Translations under genes and position numbers: made by a program
The notes under the pieces: model-generated
Told to the model about the DNA's origin: nothing
The model's database searches: none
Seen by the model: the letters and a program-made list of their open reading frames with translations, nothing else
Origin: Vibrio comitans
GTDB taxonomy: Bacteria > Pseudomonadota > Gammaproteobacteria > Enterobacterales > Vibrionaceae
Reading direction: 5' to 3'
NCBI GenBank assembly: GCA_024346835.1
Contig: AP024867.1
Location: forward strand, 1,426,001 to 1,490,000
Length of the DNA stretch: 64,000 nt
Part shown: one piece after another, positions 9,009-17,284 of the stretch
How positions within the stretch are numbered: position 1 is the stretch's first letter
How the letters are laid out: the number at the start of each line of letters is the position of its first letter

Positions 9009-9416
9009 TTACCCTTTATGTAGCTGTAGTAGATCCCATTTATTACCATAGAGGTCTTGAAATACCACTACTGTCCCATAAGCTTCTTCGCGAGGCGTTT
9101 CATTGAAAGTAACACCCTTGTCCTTCATTAATTGATAATCCCGCCAGAAGTCATTGGTTTGCAAAAACAAAAATACTCGGCCACCGGTTTGGTTGCCAAC
9201 CGCCTGGAGCTGTTCTTCTGTGCTGGCTTGAGCTAGAAGCAAGTTCGTCCCATTTGAGTTTGGTGGAGCGACCTGCACCCAGCGCTTACCATCGCCCAAG
9301 TCGGTATCTTCTATTAATTCGAATTGAAGCTTTTGAGTATAGAATTCAATCGCATCATCATAGTTTTCAACAACTAGTGCGATATTGCCAATTTGCTGCT
9401 GTACTTGTTTGGACAT
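9009..9416 (-). CDS. VOC (glyoxalase/bleomycin-resistance) family protein
   Basis: A 135-residue single-domain vicinal oxygen chelate protein. Two beta-alpha-beta-beta-beta halves are visible: NIALVVENYDDAIEFYTQKLQFEL at the start, and KGVTFNETPREEAYGTVVVFQDLYGNKWDLLQ at the end with the usual metal-site Glu/Asp region. The usual first His is absent at QIGNIALVV, so a classical glyoxalase I metal site is not complete. ATG 9416 is preceded by a gagtg ribosome site. It lies 51 bp after the stop side of the DUF3626 gene on the same strand, so the two may share a transcript. The substrate is unknown. Confidence 0.82.
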   Translation of the reverse strand: MSKQVQQQIGNIALVVENYDDAIEFYTQKLQFELIEDTDLGDGKRWVQVAPPNSNGTNLLLAQASTEEQLQAVGNQTGGRVFLFLQTNDFWRDYQLMKDKGVTFNETPREEAYGTVVVFQDLYGNKWDLLQLHKG

Positions 9417-9467
9417 TGTGTTCACTCGATTCTAAAACAATAATCTAAATAATTTCTTATAAAGCAC

Positions 9468-10304
9468 TTACTGTTGTCTATAGCCAAATCTTGCTAAGTA
9501 GTGCCAGATTTTCTTCACATCTTGCTCATTAAAGCCCTGCTGAGTAACAGCGCGTCCAAGCAAGAAAGTGTTAATCATGCCCTTGTGTGCTATCTGTTTG
9601 GCTAGATCGATAAATTGCTGACCACGATAATCTGGATACTGACTCATTTGTTCAATACTAAGCTCATAACCCTTATGCCATCTAAGGGGGATTCCAAGAA
9701 GCAACGCATACTTTTCAATAGCGGTATTTCTATAGATAGGATCTAGCACTAGACACTCAACATCTTCTTTAATCGACACTACACCGTGTATATGCGCCTC
9801 AATGTAATCATCAAGTAAATCTTCATTCGATTGACTGGCTTTCTCGATCAAAGGTGTCAAACGATCAGATACAGCAAAGTCGTCTGGCTCAAAGAAACTG
9901 TCTGGATAGCAAAACGTGGTGCGCTCAAAGCTATGTGGCTTAAGTTGGAAATAGGCGGAGCCAAATCGCGGTGATGCACCAAATTCATAACCTCTAAAGT
10001 TAAGCGCACCATATTTTGGCCTGAGAGTATTAGGTGCAAGATCATAAGCTCCATCAAACACACGTTGTTCCCATAGCCAGCGCTCCCCTCCTTTAAACGC
10101 TGTCAGGCCTCCATTACTAGTGCCCGTCTCAAATTGCGACTTCAAGTAACCCTGTTCAGCAATTGCCAGTAGTAGCGGCTGATTATTTGAGGTGAAACGA
10201 TCTGGATGAAAGTTAATAGTGACAGGGTAACTAGCAGGTAAGCTAACGCCTCTTGATTTTAGCCTCATATTTGCCAGTGCGTTTTCCACAGCTATATCAT
10301 TCAT
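9468..10304 (-). CDS. DUF3626 family protein
   Basis: A 278-residue cytoplasmic protein resembling DUF3626: TINFHPDR near residue 30, SQFETGTSNGGLTAFKGGERWLWEQ, then RPKYGALNFRGYEFGASPRFGSAYFQLKP and TTFCYPDS, followed by EAHIHGVVSIKEDVECLVLDP. The conserved His, Arg, Glu and Tyr residues suggest an ADP-ribosyltransferase-like or toxin-like fold, but that is inference only. A ribosome site (gaggtg) precedes the ATG. The neighbouring VOC gene is on the same strand downstream. The function is unknown. Confidence 0.72.
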   Translation of the reverse strand: MNDIAVENALANMRLKSRGVSLPASYPVTINFHPDRFTSNNQPLLLAIAEQGYLKSQFETGTSNGGLTAFKGGERWLWEQRVFDGAYDLAPNTLRPKYGALNFRGYEFGASPRFGSAYFQLKPHSFERTTFCYPDSFFEPDDFAVSDRLTPLIEKASQSNEDLLDDYIEAHIHGVVSIKEDVECLVLDPIYRNTAIEKYALLLGIPLRWHKGYELSIEQMSQYPDYRGQQFIDLAKQIAHKGMINTFLLGRAVTQQGFNEQDVKKIWHYLARFGYRQQ

Positions 10305-10659
10305 CTACACCTCAACTGTAATAGTCTATTTACTCTATACCACTAATAAAAAATGGTGATTAAATTTTCAATACGGACAGTAAACCTTACCAACTATCTC
10401 ACCCAAAATGCTATAAAAATCAATACCTACTGCATATTGGAAATGAAGTTTTCAACAAAACTAGTGACATTTAATGATTGGTTTAAGCGAAGCTACTGAA
10501 TATGTTAGTTGCATTGGCGTTAGAAATCGCCTGCATTTCAGCAGAACTTGACCCAAATAAATAACGTGTTTATATTGGCGCCGCCTAACGGGCACACCCT
10601 AAAATGCACATCGCCATCCTGCCATCACTGGTGCATTTATATTGGTGTTAAGACATCTC
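10305..10659. other. Divergent intergenic region with an inverted repeat
   Basis: A 355-bp gap between the divergent DUF3626 and MATE genes; both promoters must lie here. The one clear structure is aaatgcac (about 10603-10610) matched by gtgcattt (about 10631-10638) just before the MATE gene, which could be an operator or leader hairpin. No small gene was found. Confidence 0.45.
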
Positions 10660-12042
10660 ATGTTAACGAACTTCCGTCTTTTTACTCGTGAATCGGGTGC
10701 ATTGATGCACCTATCCATCCCTATCATTCTGACTCAAATCGCGACCCAAGCTATGGGTTTTGTCGATACCACAATGGCCGGTCAAGTAAGCCCAGCGGAT
10801 CTCGCTGCTATTGCGCTAGGGACCAGTCTCTGGGTGCCTGTGCTGTTGTTGCTACGAGGCGTCATCATGGCTTTAACTCCGGTTGTTGCCTATCACAGAG
10901 GTGCTAGAAACTTCCCAAAGATCTCTGTAGAGTTCTTTCAAATGGTATGGCTTGCCTCGCTCGCAAGTGTATTGCTCATTACTTATCTCACCAACGCGAA
11001 GCCGATATTGGAGTGGATAGGTGTAGCGTCTGAAATCATTCCCATTGCCAGTGATTACGCCTTTGCTCTTGCGTTTGGTGTTCCAGGTATAGCGTTGTTT
11101 TATACCCTTAACGGGCTGTGCGAGGGGATGAACAATACAAAAGTACCCATGATTGTCTCGGTAATTGGACTGCTGATTAACATCCCTGTTAACTATGTTC
11201 TCATTTACGGGAAATTTGGGTTTCCTGAACTTGGGGCTGTGGGCTGTGGCTATGCGACAAGCTTGGTGTATTGGTTGATGTCTGGGTTATTGTATAGCTA
11301 TATAAAAGGTCATCACCACTATAAGAACATCATTCGTTTTACAGACGCTAAGCCAAGATCAAAAGAAATGATCCATCTATTAAAGCTAGGCCTACCTATT
11401 GGAATGAACATAGCAGTTTGTGGCAGCATTTTTGCTGTCATTGCACTTTTAATTGGACGTATTGGAGCTGAGAATGTTGCTGCTGCGCAAATAGCACTAA
11501 ATATCTCGAGTCTGACTTACGTCATCCCTATGAGCATCTCATTTGGCATAACCATTCGTGTCGGCCATGCCTTAGGGGAAAAAGAGGAATCTAGCGCAAT
11601 TGAACGAAGCACGATAGGCATTGTAGTAGCTGGATTGGTATCGTTACTCTCTGTTGCCACACTACTGTTGTTCCCTGAGTTTCTCATTAGGCTATACACT
11701 TCAGATCCTACCATCACCGCCACGGCAGCGACCCTGCTGACCTTAACGGCTATTTATCAGTTCAGTGACGCCCTACAAACCTCTGCCAACGGTGCACTGC
11801 GTGGGTACAAAGATACAAAAGTGCCAATGATGCTTGCTATCGCTTCCTACTGGGGACTAGCTCTCCCTCTTGGAGTGATACTTGGATTAACCTACTACAT
11901 AGTTCCTCCAATGGGAGAAACGGGGTTTTGGATTGGGATACTCCTGGGCTTAACCGTTGCGGCTGTGCTAATGCTATTAAGGCTTCGATACATCATTAAA
12001 CGCAGAAATGAGATCCCAATGCAGATTGCGGCTGCGAGTTAA
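10660..12042 (+). CDS. MATE-family multidrug efflux transporter (NorM-like)
   Basis: A 460-residue protein with 12 hydrophobic segments and the MATE signatures: LSIPIILTQIATQAMGFVDTTMAGQVSPADLAAIALG in the first half, and QFSDALQTSANGALRGYKDTKVPM in the second. Members export cationic drugs and dyes in exchange for Na+ or H+ at the inner membrane. Start ATG 10660 is chosen over TTG 10642, which lies next to an inverted repeat. It is a single gene with a terminator at 12101. It is related to NorM but diverged, so the substrate range is open. Confidence 0.88.
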   Translation: MLTNFRLFTRESGALMHLSIPIILTQIATQAMGFVDTTMAGQVSPADLAAIALGTSLWVPVLLLLRGVIMALTPVVAYHRGARNFPKISVEFFQMVWLASLASVLLITYLTNAKPILEWIGVASEIIPIASDYAFALAFGVPGIALFYTLNGLCEGMNNTKVPMIVSVIGLLINIPVNYVLIYGKFGFPELGAVGCGYATSLVYWLMSGLLYSYIKGHHHYKNIIRFTDAKPRSKEMIHLLKLGLPIGMNIAVCGSIFAVIALLIGRIGAENVAAAQIALNISSLTYVIPMSISFGITIRVGHALGEKEESSAIERSTIGIVVAGLVSLLSVATLLLFPEFLIRLYTSDPTITATAATLLTLTAIYQFSDALQTSANGALRGYKDTKVPMMLAIASYWGLALPLGVILGLTYYIVPPMGETGFWIGILLGLTVAAVLMLLRLRYIIKRRNEIPMQIAAAS

Positions 12043-12100
12043 TCCCTTCATCGTTCTGATCTCCGTTTAGGTGCTATAAACCGCCTGCTATGAAATCAAT

Positions 12101-12132
12101 AAGGCCTGAAAGCTGTTTTGCTCTCAGGCCTT
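12101..12132. terminator. Terminator between convergent MATE and lipoprotein genes
   Basis: aaggcctgaaag pairs with ctctcaggcctt around a short loop, with one mismatch. It lies between two convergent genes and probably serves both. Confidence 0.75.
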
Positions 12133-12161
12133 ACTAATCATGCAATGAATCAAGAATCGAG

Positions 12162-13130
12162 CTATTTTACTTGGTATCTCAATAAGACTTCATTATCCAA
12201 AACAACATTCGTTGACCAGATAAAACTTGCGCCCGCGCCGCTGAACTTCTCGATAAAGTTCATATAGGCGTTCTTGTTATTTACACCAATCTCATCTTCC
12301 GTATACAGAGTTGCCTGAGGCCAAGACGATGAATCAAACTCCTTGGTCATCCAGTTACTCGGTGTCTGCCAGTGGACACCGTAAGCATCTTGCCCATTGT
12401 CAGTACCTTGAGTAGTGCACTCGTCTGATAAACGTTGTCCATTGGCTTCTTTTAAACATGAAAGGTCATAAATGGGTGACGTATAAAAGGTTTGAGCTTG
12501 CCAGTCTTTGCTAGTGACGGTGCCATCACTAAAACTGGCAATAAAGCCCCCGTCCCCAGGGTGGTATGCCTTACCTCTATTGCTCTCAGAGCCTAATCCA
12601 AGGTTTTCTTCCCAATCAATCACCTTGACGGCTATCGTGTATGGCTTACTCACCTTAAACTTCACAATACTAGAGTTGAACGGCGTAAAAGGAACGCTAT
12701 CAACACCAACGAGTGTTCCGTTGATATAGAGTTCAAAATAGTTATCCGCAAAAATATAACCGGTAACTTCCTCTCCATCTGGGTCCACAATTACCACTGG
12801 AACTGAATTCTGATCTACTTCGGCAATGCTTCTCGGAGTAATACCACTGCACTCTTCATATAAATCCACAGCCTTGGGGCCAGAAGCAAAATTATTGTCT
12901 GCCGGCACCGTCCAAACCTTGCCCTGTGCATCAGTTATCTCACCAATACCCGCAACTCGGCTACGTCCATTCTCACACTGAAAAATATTCTTTTCGAGAG
13001 TCTTAGCTGCGCCTTGAGTAATACTGCCGGTACCCACGTATTCTTGTTTCTCGTTAGAGCATGCAGCAAAGGATAAGGTGAGTAGTATTGACGATGAAAG
13101 CCTGATGCAACGTTTTGAAGTTATGTTCAT
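12162..13130 (-). CDS. Secreted lipoprotein, unknown function
   Basis: A 322-residue lipoprotein. The signal peptide ends in the lipobox LSFAAC, with Cys near residue 24. The mature part looks like two beta-sandwich modules: one around YFELYINGTLVGVDSVPFTP, and a C-terminal strand set ending IWSTNVVLDNEVLLRYQVK, a pattern common in extracellular carbohydrate- or ligand-binding domains. Several cysteines (CENG, EECS, DLSCL, DECTT) could form disulfides. It has no operon partner. The function is unknown; a surface binding role is inference. Confidence 0.75.
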   Translation of the reverse strand: MNITSKRCIRLSSSILLTLSFAACSNEKQEYVGTGSITQGAAKTLEKNIFQCENGRSRVAGIGEITDAQGKVWTVPADNNFASGPKAVDLYEECSGITPRSIAEVDQNSVPVVIVDPDGEEVTGYIFADNYFELYINGTLVGVDSVPFTPFNSSIVKFKVSKPYTIAVKVIDWEENLGLGSESNRGKAYHPGDGGFIASFSDGTVTSKDWQAQTFYTSPIYDLSCLKEANGQRLSDECTTQGTDNGQDAYGVHWQTPSNWMTKEFDSSSWPQATLYTEDEIGVNNKNAYMNFIEKFSGAGASFIWSTNVVLDNEVLLRYQVK

Positions 13131-13483
13131 TTTTACCCTGTGGTTTGAACTAACGGAATTCTATTAGCTTAGTTGTGAATTTGTATCTGCACAAAAGAGA
13201 ATAAAGTGAGTTTCCAACATATCAAATAAGGCATGCTATCTTAGTAATTACTTGGCAGCATTAGGCAATGCAATAGCACTCGATCTATCAAACTACTCGA
13301 TTTAAGCGACCTTGTTCTCATGCCGAGTTCTACTCACGTTGAATTCTGTCTACGAGTTCAAACTCCTATCTTTTTTGATAGAAATTTACCTGTTTCTTTA
13401 GGTTAAATTGTACATAAATTGAGAGGATAACTAGGTAATCCGAGACCCCTATTGTCTCGACCTACTCAGTTTTGGGAGGCGTT
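13131..13483. other. Divergent intergenic region with leader stem-loop
   Basis: A 353-bp gap between the divergent lipoprotein and small membrane-protein genes. In the leader of the latter, cgagac (13441-13446) pairs with gtctcg (13454-13459) around a 7-nt loop, and taggt (13432-13436) pairs with accta (13460-13464) across a bulge. The hairpin ends 11 nt before the ribosome site (gggagg). Confidence 0.55.
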
Positions 13484-13654
13484 ATGAAAAGAAAAAAACT
13501 AGGTCATGTAATGTCATTCAGTAGAATGTTTTCATTCATTTCATTTCTATCAGCCACACTCGCATGGATCCTAAATATCTATGCAGTGTTCGCCATTTCT
13601 GTCGCAAGCCTTGTTGTTAGTGCAGTTCTTTACATGAGAGACAAGCCTGCTTAA
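13484..13654 (+). CDS. Small membrane protein, 56 aa
   Basis: A 56-residue protein starting MKRKKLGHVMSFSRMF with two hydrophobic stretches (SFISFLSATLAWILNIYAVF and AISVASLVVSAVLYM), so it is probably a hairpin membrane protein with a basic cytoplasmic N-terminus. A very strong ribosome site (tgggaggcg) precedes ATG 13484, and a clear terminator follows the stop, so it is a complete one-gene transcription unit. The structured leader hints at RNA-level control. No family is recognised. Confidence 0.72.
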   Translation: MKRKKLGHVMSFSRMFSFISFLSATLAWILNIYAVFAISVASLVVSAVLYMRDKPA

Positions 13655-13662
13655 GGGATGAA

Positions 13663-13682
13663 TAAGAGCGCTTAGGCGCTCT
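13663..13682 (+). terminator. Terminator of the 56-aa gene
   Basis: aagagcgc, short loop, gcgctctt, followed by T residues, 9 bp after the stop. Confidence 0.85.
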
Positions 13683-13797
13683 TTATGCAATATCATATTT
13701 TAGTGATGCCACTACTCGTTAATGGCACTCAAGACCCGTTTGCAACCTACTATTTTTAATTCATCGAATTTGTAAAACGTTGCTTAATACAAATAAG

Positions 13798-14739
13798 CTA
13801 TTTCTTCGCATTGGTTAAAATAGGCTTTCCATATTTATCAACTAACCCATCAAGCTTTAGATTGATAAACTTGGGCTCTTCTTCTTCAGACACCGATACC
13901 CACATTATGTGATCCATATGAAATCCTCGATTTGAAGGTGTAAAGGCACCCCCTGTCGTCCCTAGTTGAATGTAGTCCCTAGCGTTTTTACTTTCGTAAT
14001 AGTAAGTATGCTCGTGGCCGTTCAGCACGGTATATGGAAACTTTTGTAAAGCGGTCTCTAGTGTCGAAAATCCACTTGATGCATCTCCCCATAAAGGCTT
14101 ATGCATCAGAACAAACACCCATTTAACACCTTCATCATTTTCGAGAACTGACAAAAAATAATCAATTTGATCATCGCTTAATTTGCCAAACTGTCGCTCC
14201 TTTAACTTGGCATACTCTGTTTCAGCAAAGGCTTCCTCACCCTCTGTTTTATACAGATTCACCGCTTCGTTGCGCAAGATTTTAATTTCACTAAAACGTT
14301 GCTCTGTGAAATCTTCAGAATCTAACATCAGGAACAACAGATCTTGATGTTTAAAATGATAATAGCGAGGCCCGACTTGCGATTCCCACCAACGACGCAT
14401 TTTTATATTTGAGATGTCATGGTTACCTACAACGGGGTAAAACGGGATTTCACTGCGTTTTGTAATGTCGGCAAATGCTCGCCATTCGGAATTCATCGTA
14501 GCCAGTTCTTCTGTGCCTCCCTCAATTAAATCACCTACAGATAAAATGAAGTCAGGCTGCATAAGCGAAAGCGCATTAACCGCATCTGAATAGACTCCTT
14601 TTCTTTCTCCGCCAGTAAGGTCACCTATAACAGCAAACTGAACCGTATCTTTTGTTAACGGAGCTTGAAACTGAATATTTGATTCTGCAAAAATCTCTGT
14701 GGAAATGAATACACCAAGTATTGCTAGCAGTGACTTCAT
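13798..14739 (-). CDS. Exported metallophosphoesterase
   Basis: A 313-residue calcineurin-like phosphoesterase with a signal peptide (MKSLLAILGVFISTEIFAES). The metal-binding motifs are complete and in order: GDLTGG (residue about 39), SVGDLIEGG (about 67), VVGNHD (about 104), MHKPLWG (about 217) and NGHEHTYYY (about 242). It should cleave phosphate esters or diesters in the periplasm. It is a single gene; no phosphate operon is nearby. The substrate cannot be read from sequence. Confidence 0.85.
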   Translation of the reverse strand: MKSLLAILGVFISTEIFAESNIQFQAPLTKDTVQFAVIGDLTGGERKGVYSDAVNALSLMQPDFILSVGDLIEGGTEELATMNSEWRAFADITKRSEIPFYPVVGNHDISNIKMRRWWESQVGPRYYHFKHQDLLFLMLDSEDFTEQRFSEIKILRNEAVNLYKTEGEEAFAETEYAKLKERQFGKLSDDQIDYFLSVLENDEGVKWVFVLMHKPLWGDASSGFSTLETALQKFPYTVLNGHEHTYYYESKNARDYIQLGTTGGAFTPSNRGFHMDHIMWVSVSEEEEPKFINLKLDGLVDKYGKPILTNAKK

Positions 14740-14954
14740 TTAGATAACCTCTATAAAATCATGATGATAGTAAAGCGTAAGTCGTGATTACCCCGTGATC
14801 AACTCATAGAAATCTCTTTGATAGAGACTCACACAATAACCACCAAGTTCGCTCGAAGAACATCAACACCCTACTTGCCCCTCTAACTACTATTAAGTAC
14901 AGCAAACTCATGCACAAAATAACACCAACTTTTGATTGACATTCATCCGTTCCT

Positions 14955-14974
14955 TATATAGAACGTTCTATATA
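14955..14974. promoter_or_regulatory. 20-bp palindromic operator before the XRE-azlCD operon
   Basis: tatatagaacgttctatata is a perfect 20-bp palindrome ending 21 bp before the regulator start. The adjoining gttctatatatggaac (14965-14980) is a second, near-perfect inverted repeat sharing the gttc/gaac arms. This fits autoregulation by the XRE-type dimer encoded next. Confidence 0.7.
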
Positions 14975-14995
14975 TGGAACATTTTAGGAAAGTCT

Positions 14996-15535
14996 ATGGA
15001 TGAGCTAAATCTCGTTGTTTTGGGACGCAACCTTCAGCAATTACGTCTAGCAAAGGGAATCTCACTTTCTCAATTAGCTTCGGATGCGGGTATCGCGAAA
15101 TCCAATTTATCTCGCCTAGAAAATGGCAGTGGTAACCCTACACTTGATACGATCTGGCGTTTGGCAATGCAGTTAGATACTTCCTTTGGTAGCTTAGTTG
15201 ACTCTGTTAACACGCCTATCGAAGACAATGGCATGCAAGTCCAGCTTATTGAAAGAGGAACTGATGACCCGCAAGTAGACGCTTATTGGATGTCTTGCGC
15301 GCCGCATACCAACAAAATTTCCAAAGCACACTCCCTTGGAACCGTTGAAACTATCAGTGTTATATCTGGCGAGATTGAAACTGGAGAAGAAAACAATATC
15401 AAGCACTTAGCCGCAGGTGACTTTCATCGCTTCCCAGCCGACAAGTCACATGTTTATCGAACCACTACTGCGGGAGCAACGCTACTCGTCACCATCATTT
15501 ATGCCAACAAGGAAAGTGCTCATGAACGCAAATAG
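14996..15535 (+). CDS. XRE-family regulator with C-terminal cupin domain
   Basis: A 179-residue regulator. The N-terminal helix-turn-helix (residues about 8-62: LGRNLQQLRLAKGISLSQLASDAGIAKSNLSRLENG) is followed by a cupin fold (about 100-175, with ISGEIETGEEN and GDFHRFPADKSH) that probably senses a small ligand. Start ATG 14996 follows taggaaag. It overlaps azlC by 14 bp, so regulator and exporter are co-transcribed. The arrangement suggests repression of the exporter until an amino acid binds; the effector is unknown. The palindrome at 14955 is its likely operator. Confidence 0.85.
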   Translation: MDELNLVVLGRNLQQLRLAKGISLSQLASDAGIAKSNLSRLENGSGNPTLDTIWRLAMQLDTSFGSLVDSVNTPIEDNGMQVQLIERGTDDPQVDAYWMSCAPHTNKISKAHSLGTVETISVISGEIETGEENNIKHLAAGDFHRFPADKSHVYRTTTAGATLLVTIIYANKESAHERK

Positions 15536-16253
15536 TGAAGCTTCAGTATGGAAGCCTTGGATTGCTGGAGCGACCGATGCCTTAGCCCTAATGGGTGGTT
15601 ATATCTCGGTTGCGATCTCTTTTGGCGTCATTGCATTGCAATCAGGCTTCAGTGTTTGGGAAACCATCGCCATCTCGGTGTTCATCTACGCAGGAGCGTC
15701 TCAATTCTTGTTTGTTGCTATGGTTGCCTCTGGTGCCCCGCTATGGCTAGTGGTGGTTATGACGCTTCTGATTAATGCTCGACATGTGGTTTATGGCCCT
15801 AATATTGCGCCTTACCTAACCAAGAGTCCCTGGTGGATAGCGCTTCTTCATGGTTTAACCGATCAGATCTTCGCTCTGGCACATACTCGTCTGCCGCAAC
15901 TTGCCCCAAGCGAACGCCTAGGTTGGTTTGCTGGTGCTGCTCTATTGGCCTGGTTTAGTTGGATTGGCGGCACTGCATTAGGAGCCATTGCTGGTGCTGA
16001 ACTTATTGCTCAATGGCCTTTACTCGGTGAAGTATTGCCATTTGCGCTACCCGCATTATTTTTAGTGCTACTCGCGCCGAAATTCAACACCTTGCTGTGG
16101 ACTATTTCACTTGCAGGTACAAGTGTGGTCGCCCTAATTTTAAAGCTTGTTGGCTATCCAAACGCTGCTATCCCCTTGGCTGCGCTGTGTGGGGCTCTGC
16201 TCTATTATGGCGTTAGATCTACCTCACTCACTAAGGAGCCTGATCATGGATAA
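15522..16253 (+). CDS. azlC: AzlC-family branched-chain amino-acid exporter subunit
   Basis: A 243-residue inner-membrane protein of the AzlC/YgaZ family: GGYISVAISFGVIALQSGFSVWETIAISVFIYAGASQF is the family hallmark, and NARHVVYGPNIAPYL follows. Together with the small AzlD subunit it exports branched-chain amino acids or analogues. ATG 15522 has aaggaaa upstream; the frame is open further 5' inside the regulator, but no better start exists. It overlaps azlD by 8 bp. Confidence 0.9.
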   Translation: MNANSEASVWKPWIAGATDALALMGGYISVAISFGVIALQSGFSVWETIAISVFIYAGASQFLFVAMVASGAPLWLVVVMTLLINARHVVYGPNIAPYLTKSPWWIALLHGLTDQIFALAHTRLPQLAPSERLGWFAGAALLAWFSWIGGTALGAIAGAELIAQWPLLGEVLPFALPALFLVLLAPKFNTLLWTISLAGTSVVALILKLVGYPNAAIPLAALCGALLYYGVRSTSLTKEPDHG

Positions 16254-16590
16254 GTCACTATGGGTTGTCATGATGCTCATCGCTGCGGGAACCTTCGCAA
16301 TGCGTCTCTTGCCTATGTTGTGGATGTCGCGACGTATGAAAGGTCGTAACCAAGGGGGATCATTGGATAATATTCCGACCTGGCTATCAGTATTGGGGCC
16401 CACTATGATAGCGGCGATGTTTGGTACATCACTGATACCGGCAACACCTTCGGTTGTATCTTGGATAGCGACTATCGTAGGTACACTGTTTACCTTACTA
16501 ATTTGGTATTGGAAACGCTCCCTTGGCTTACCAGTACTTGCTGGTGTGGCCATATACGGCGCTATCATTTACATTGGTGGGTTGATCTAG
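16246..16590 (+). CDS. azlD: AzlD-family exporter subunit
   Basis: A 114-residue protein with four hydrophobic segments, typical of AzlD/YgaH: MLIAAGTFAMRLLPMLWMS near the start and LPVLAGVAIYGAIIYIGG at the end. It partners AzlC in amino-acid export. The ribosome site aaggag precedes ATG 16246. It is the last gene of the operon; a terminator follows. Confidence 0.88.
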   Translation: MDKSLWVVMMLIAAGTFAMRLLPMLWMSRRMKGRNQGGSLDNIPTWLSVLGPTMIAAMFGTSLIPATPSVVSWIATIVGTLFTLLIWYWKRSLGLPVLAGVAIYGAIIYIGGLI

Positions 16591-16600
16591 CATAAATAAA

Positions 16601-16635
16601 ATAGGGTGCCATAGCAGTTTGTAGCGGCACCCTAT
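16601..16635. terminator. Terminator after azlD
   Basis: atagggtgcc (16601-16610) pairs perfectly with ggcaccctat (16626-16635) around a 15-nt loop, followed by T residues. It lies between convergent azlD and marR-type genes. Confidence 0.82.
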
Positions 16636-16695
16636 TTCAATGCTGACTATCATCTCAGATGCTTTATGTCAGTAACGTAGTTCCACAGAAACCCC

Positions 16696-17187
16696 TCACT
16701 CCCAATGCCCAAGCACTTTACTAAGGAGTTTATCTAGTTGCTGTTTTTCTTCTGTCGTCAAAATATCTAATTTACGTTGCTCTTGTTGATGCAGAGTAAA
16801 CGCTACCTGCTCAATGAGTTTTCGTCCTAGCTCAGTCAGTTTTACCAATTTACTACGCCCATCTTCCGGGTTTTCTAATCGCTCAATTAGTCCTGACTTT
16901 TCCACTCGGCGAAGGACTTTTGTCAATCCTCCTGAACTAAATAGCATTGAGCGATATAAATCAGTCGGAGATAAACAGTAGGGTTCAGCGCTACGTCTTA
17001 ACGTCATCAATATACCGAAATCGGCCTTTTGTAAATCATGCTCAATAATGATCTCTTCTAAATCATCATCTAAAAGGCTGTGTATTCGATGAATCATCAA
17101 GATCGTAGGCCTAAAGCTATCGAACGCCTCAGGCCAGTTTGTTCTTCCATGCTTCAAAATTGTTTCTAGGCTTTCTTGTTGAGACAT
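16696..17187 (-). CDS. MarR-family transcriptional regulator
   Basis: A 163-residue winged-helix regulator: IEHDLQKADFGILMTLRRSAEPYCLSPTDLYRSMLFSSGGLTKVLRRVEKSGLIERLENPEDGRSKLVKLTELG covers the DNA-binding helix and wing with the usual D-x-R motif. It is divergent from the Bcr-type pump and probably represses it until a drug binds. I prefer ATG 17187; the alternative ATG 17217 would add ten residues and crowd the operator. Two palindromes in the shared promoter region are its likely sites. Confidence 0.85.
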   Translation of the reverse strand: MSQQESLETILKHGRTNWPEAFDSFRPTILMIHRIHSLLDDDLEEIIIEHDLQKADFGILMTLRRSAEPYCLSPTDLYRSMLFSSGGLTKVLRRVEKSGLIERLENPEDGRSKLVKLTELGRKLIEQVAFTLHQQEQRKLDILTTEEKQQLDKLLSKVLGHWE

Positions 17188-17224
17188 TTTCGACAACTCA
17201 CTGTGATTGCGACTCATTGAAATA

Positions 17225-17242
17225 TATCTTGCTAGGAAGATA
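17225..17242. promoter_or_regulatory. MarR operator, site 1
   Basis: tatcttgctaggaagata is an inverted repeat around CTAG with one mismatched pair. Its centre lies exactly 30 bp from the centre of site 2, close to three helical turns. Confidence 0.68.
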
Positions 17243-17253
17243 AAATCCACCTA

Positions 17254-17273
17254 TTATCTTTCTAGAAAGATAA
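17254..17273. promoter_or_regulatory. MarR operator, site 2
   Basis: ttatctttctagaaagataa is a perfect 20-bp palindrome ending 11 bp before the pump's start codon. It shares ATCTT-N-CTAG-N-AAGAT with site 1, so one protein should bind both. Confidence 0.72.
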
Positions 17274-17284
17274 ATGAGGTATTA

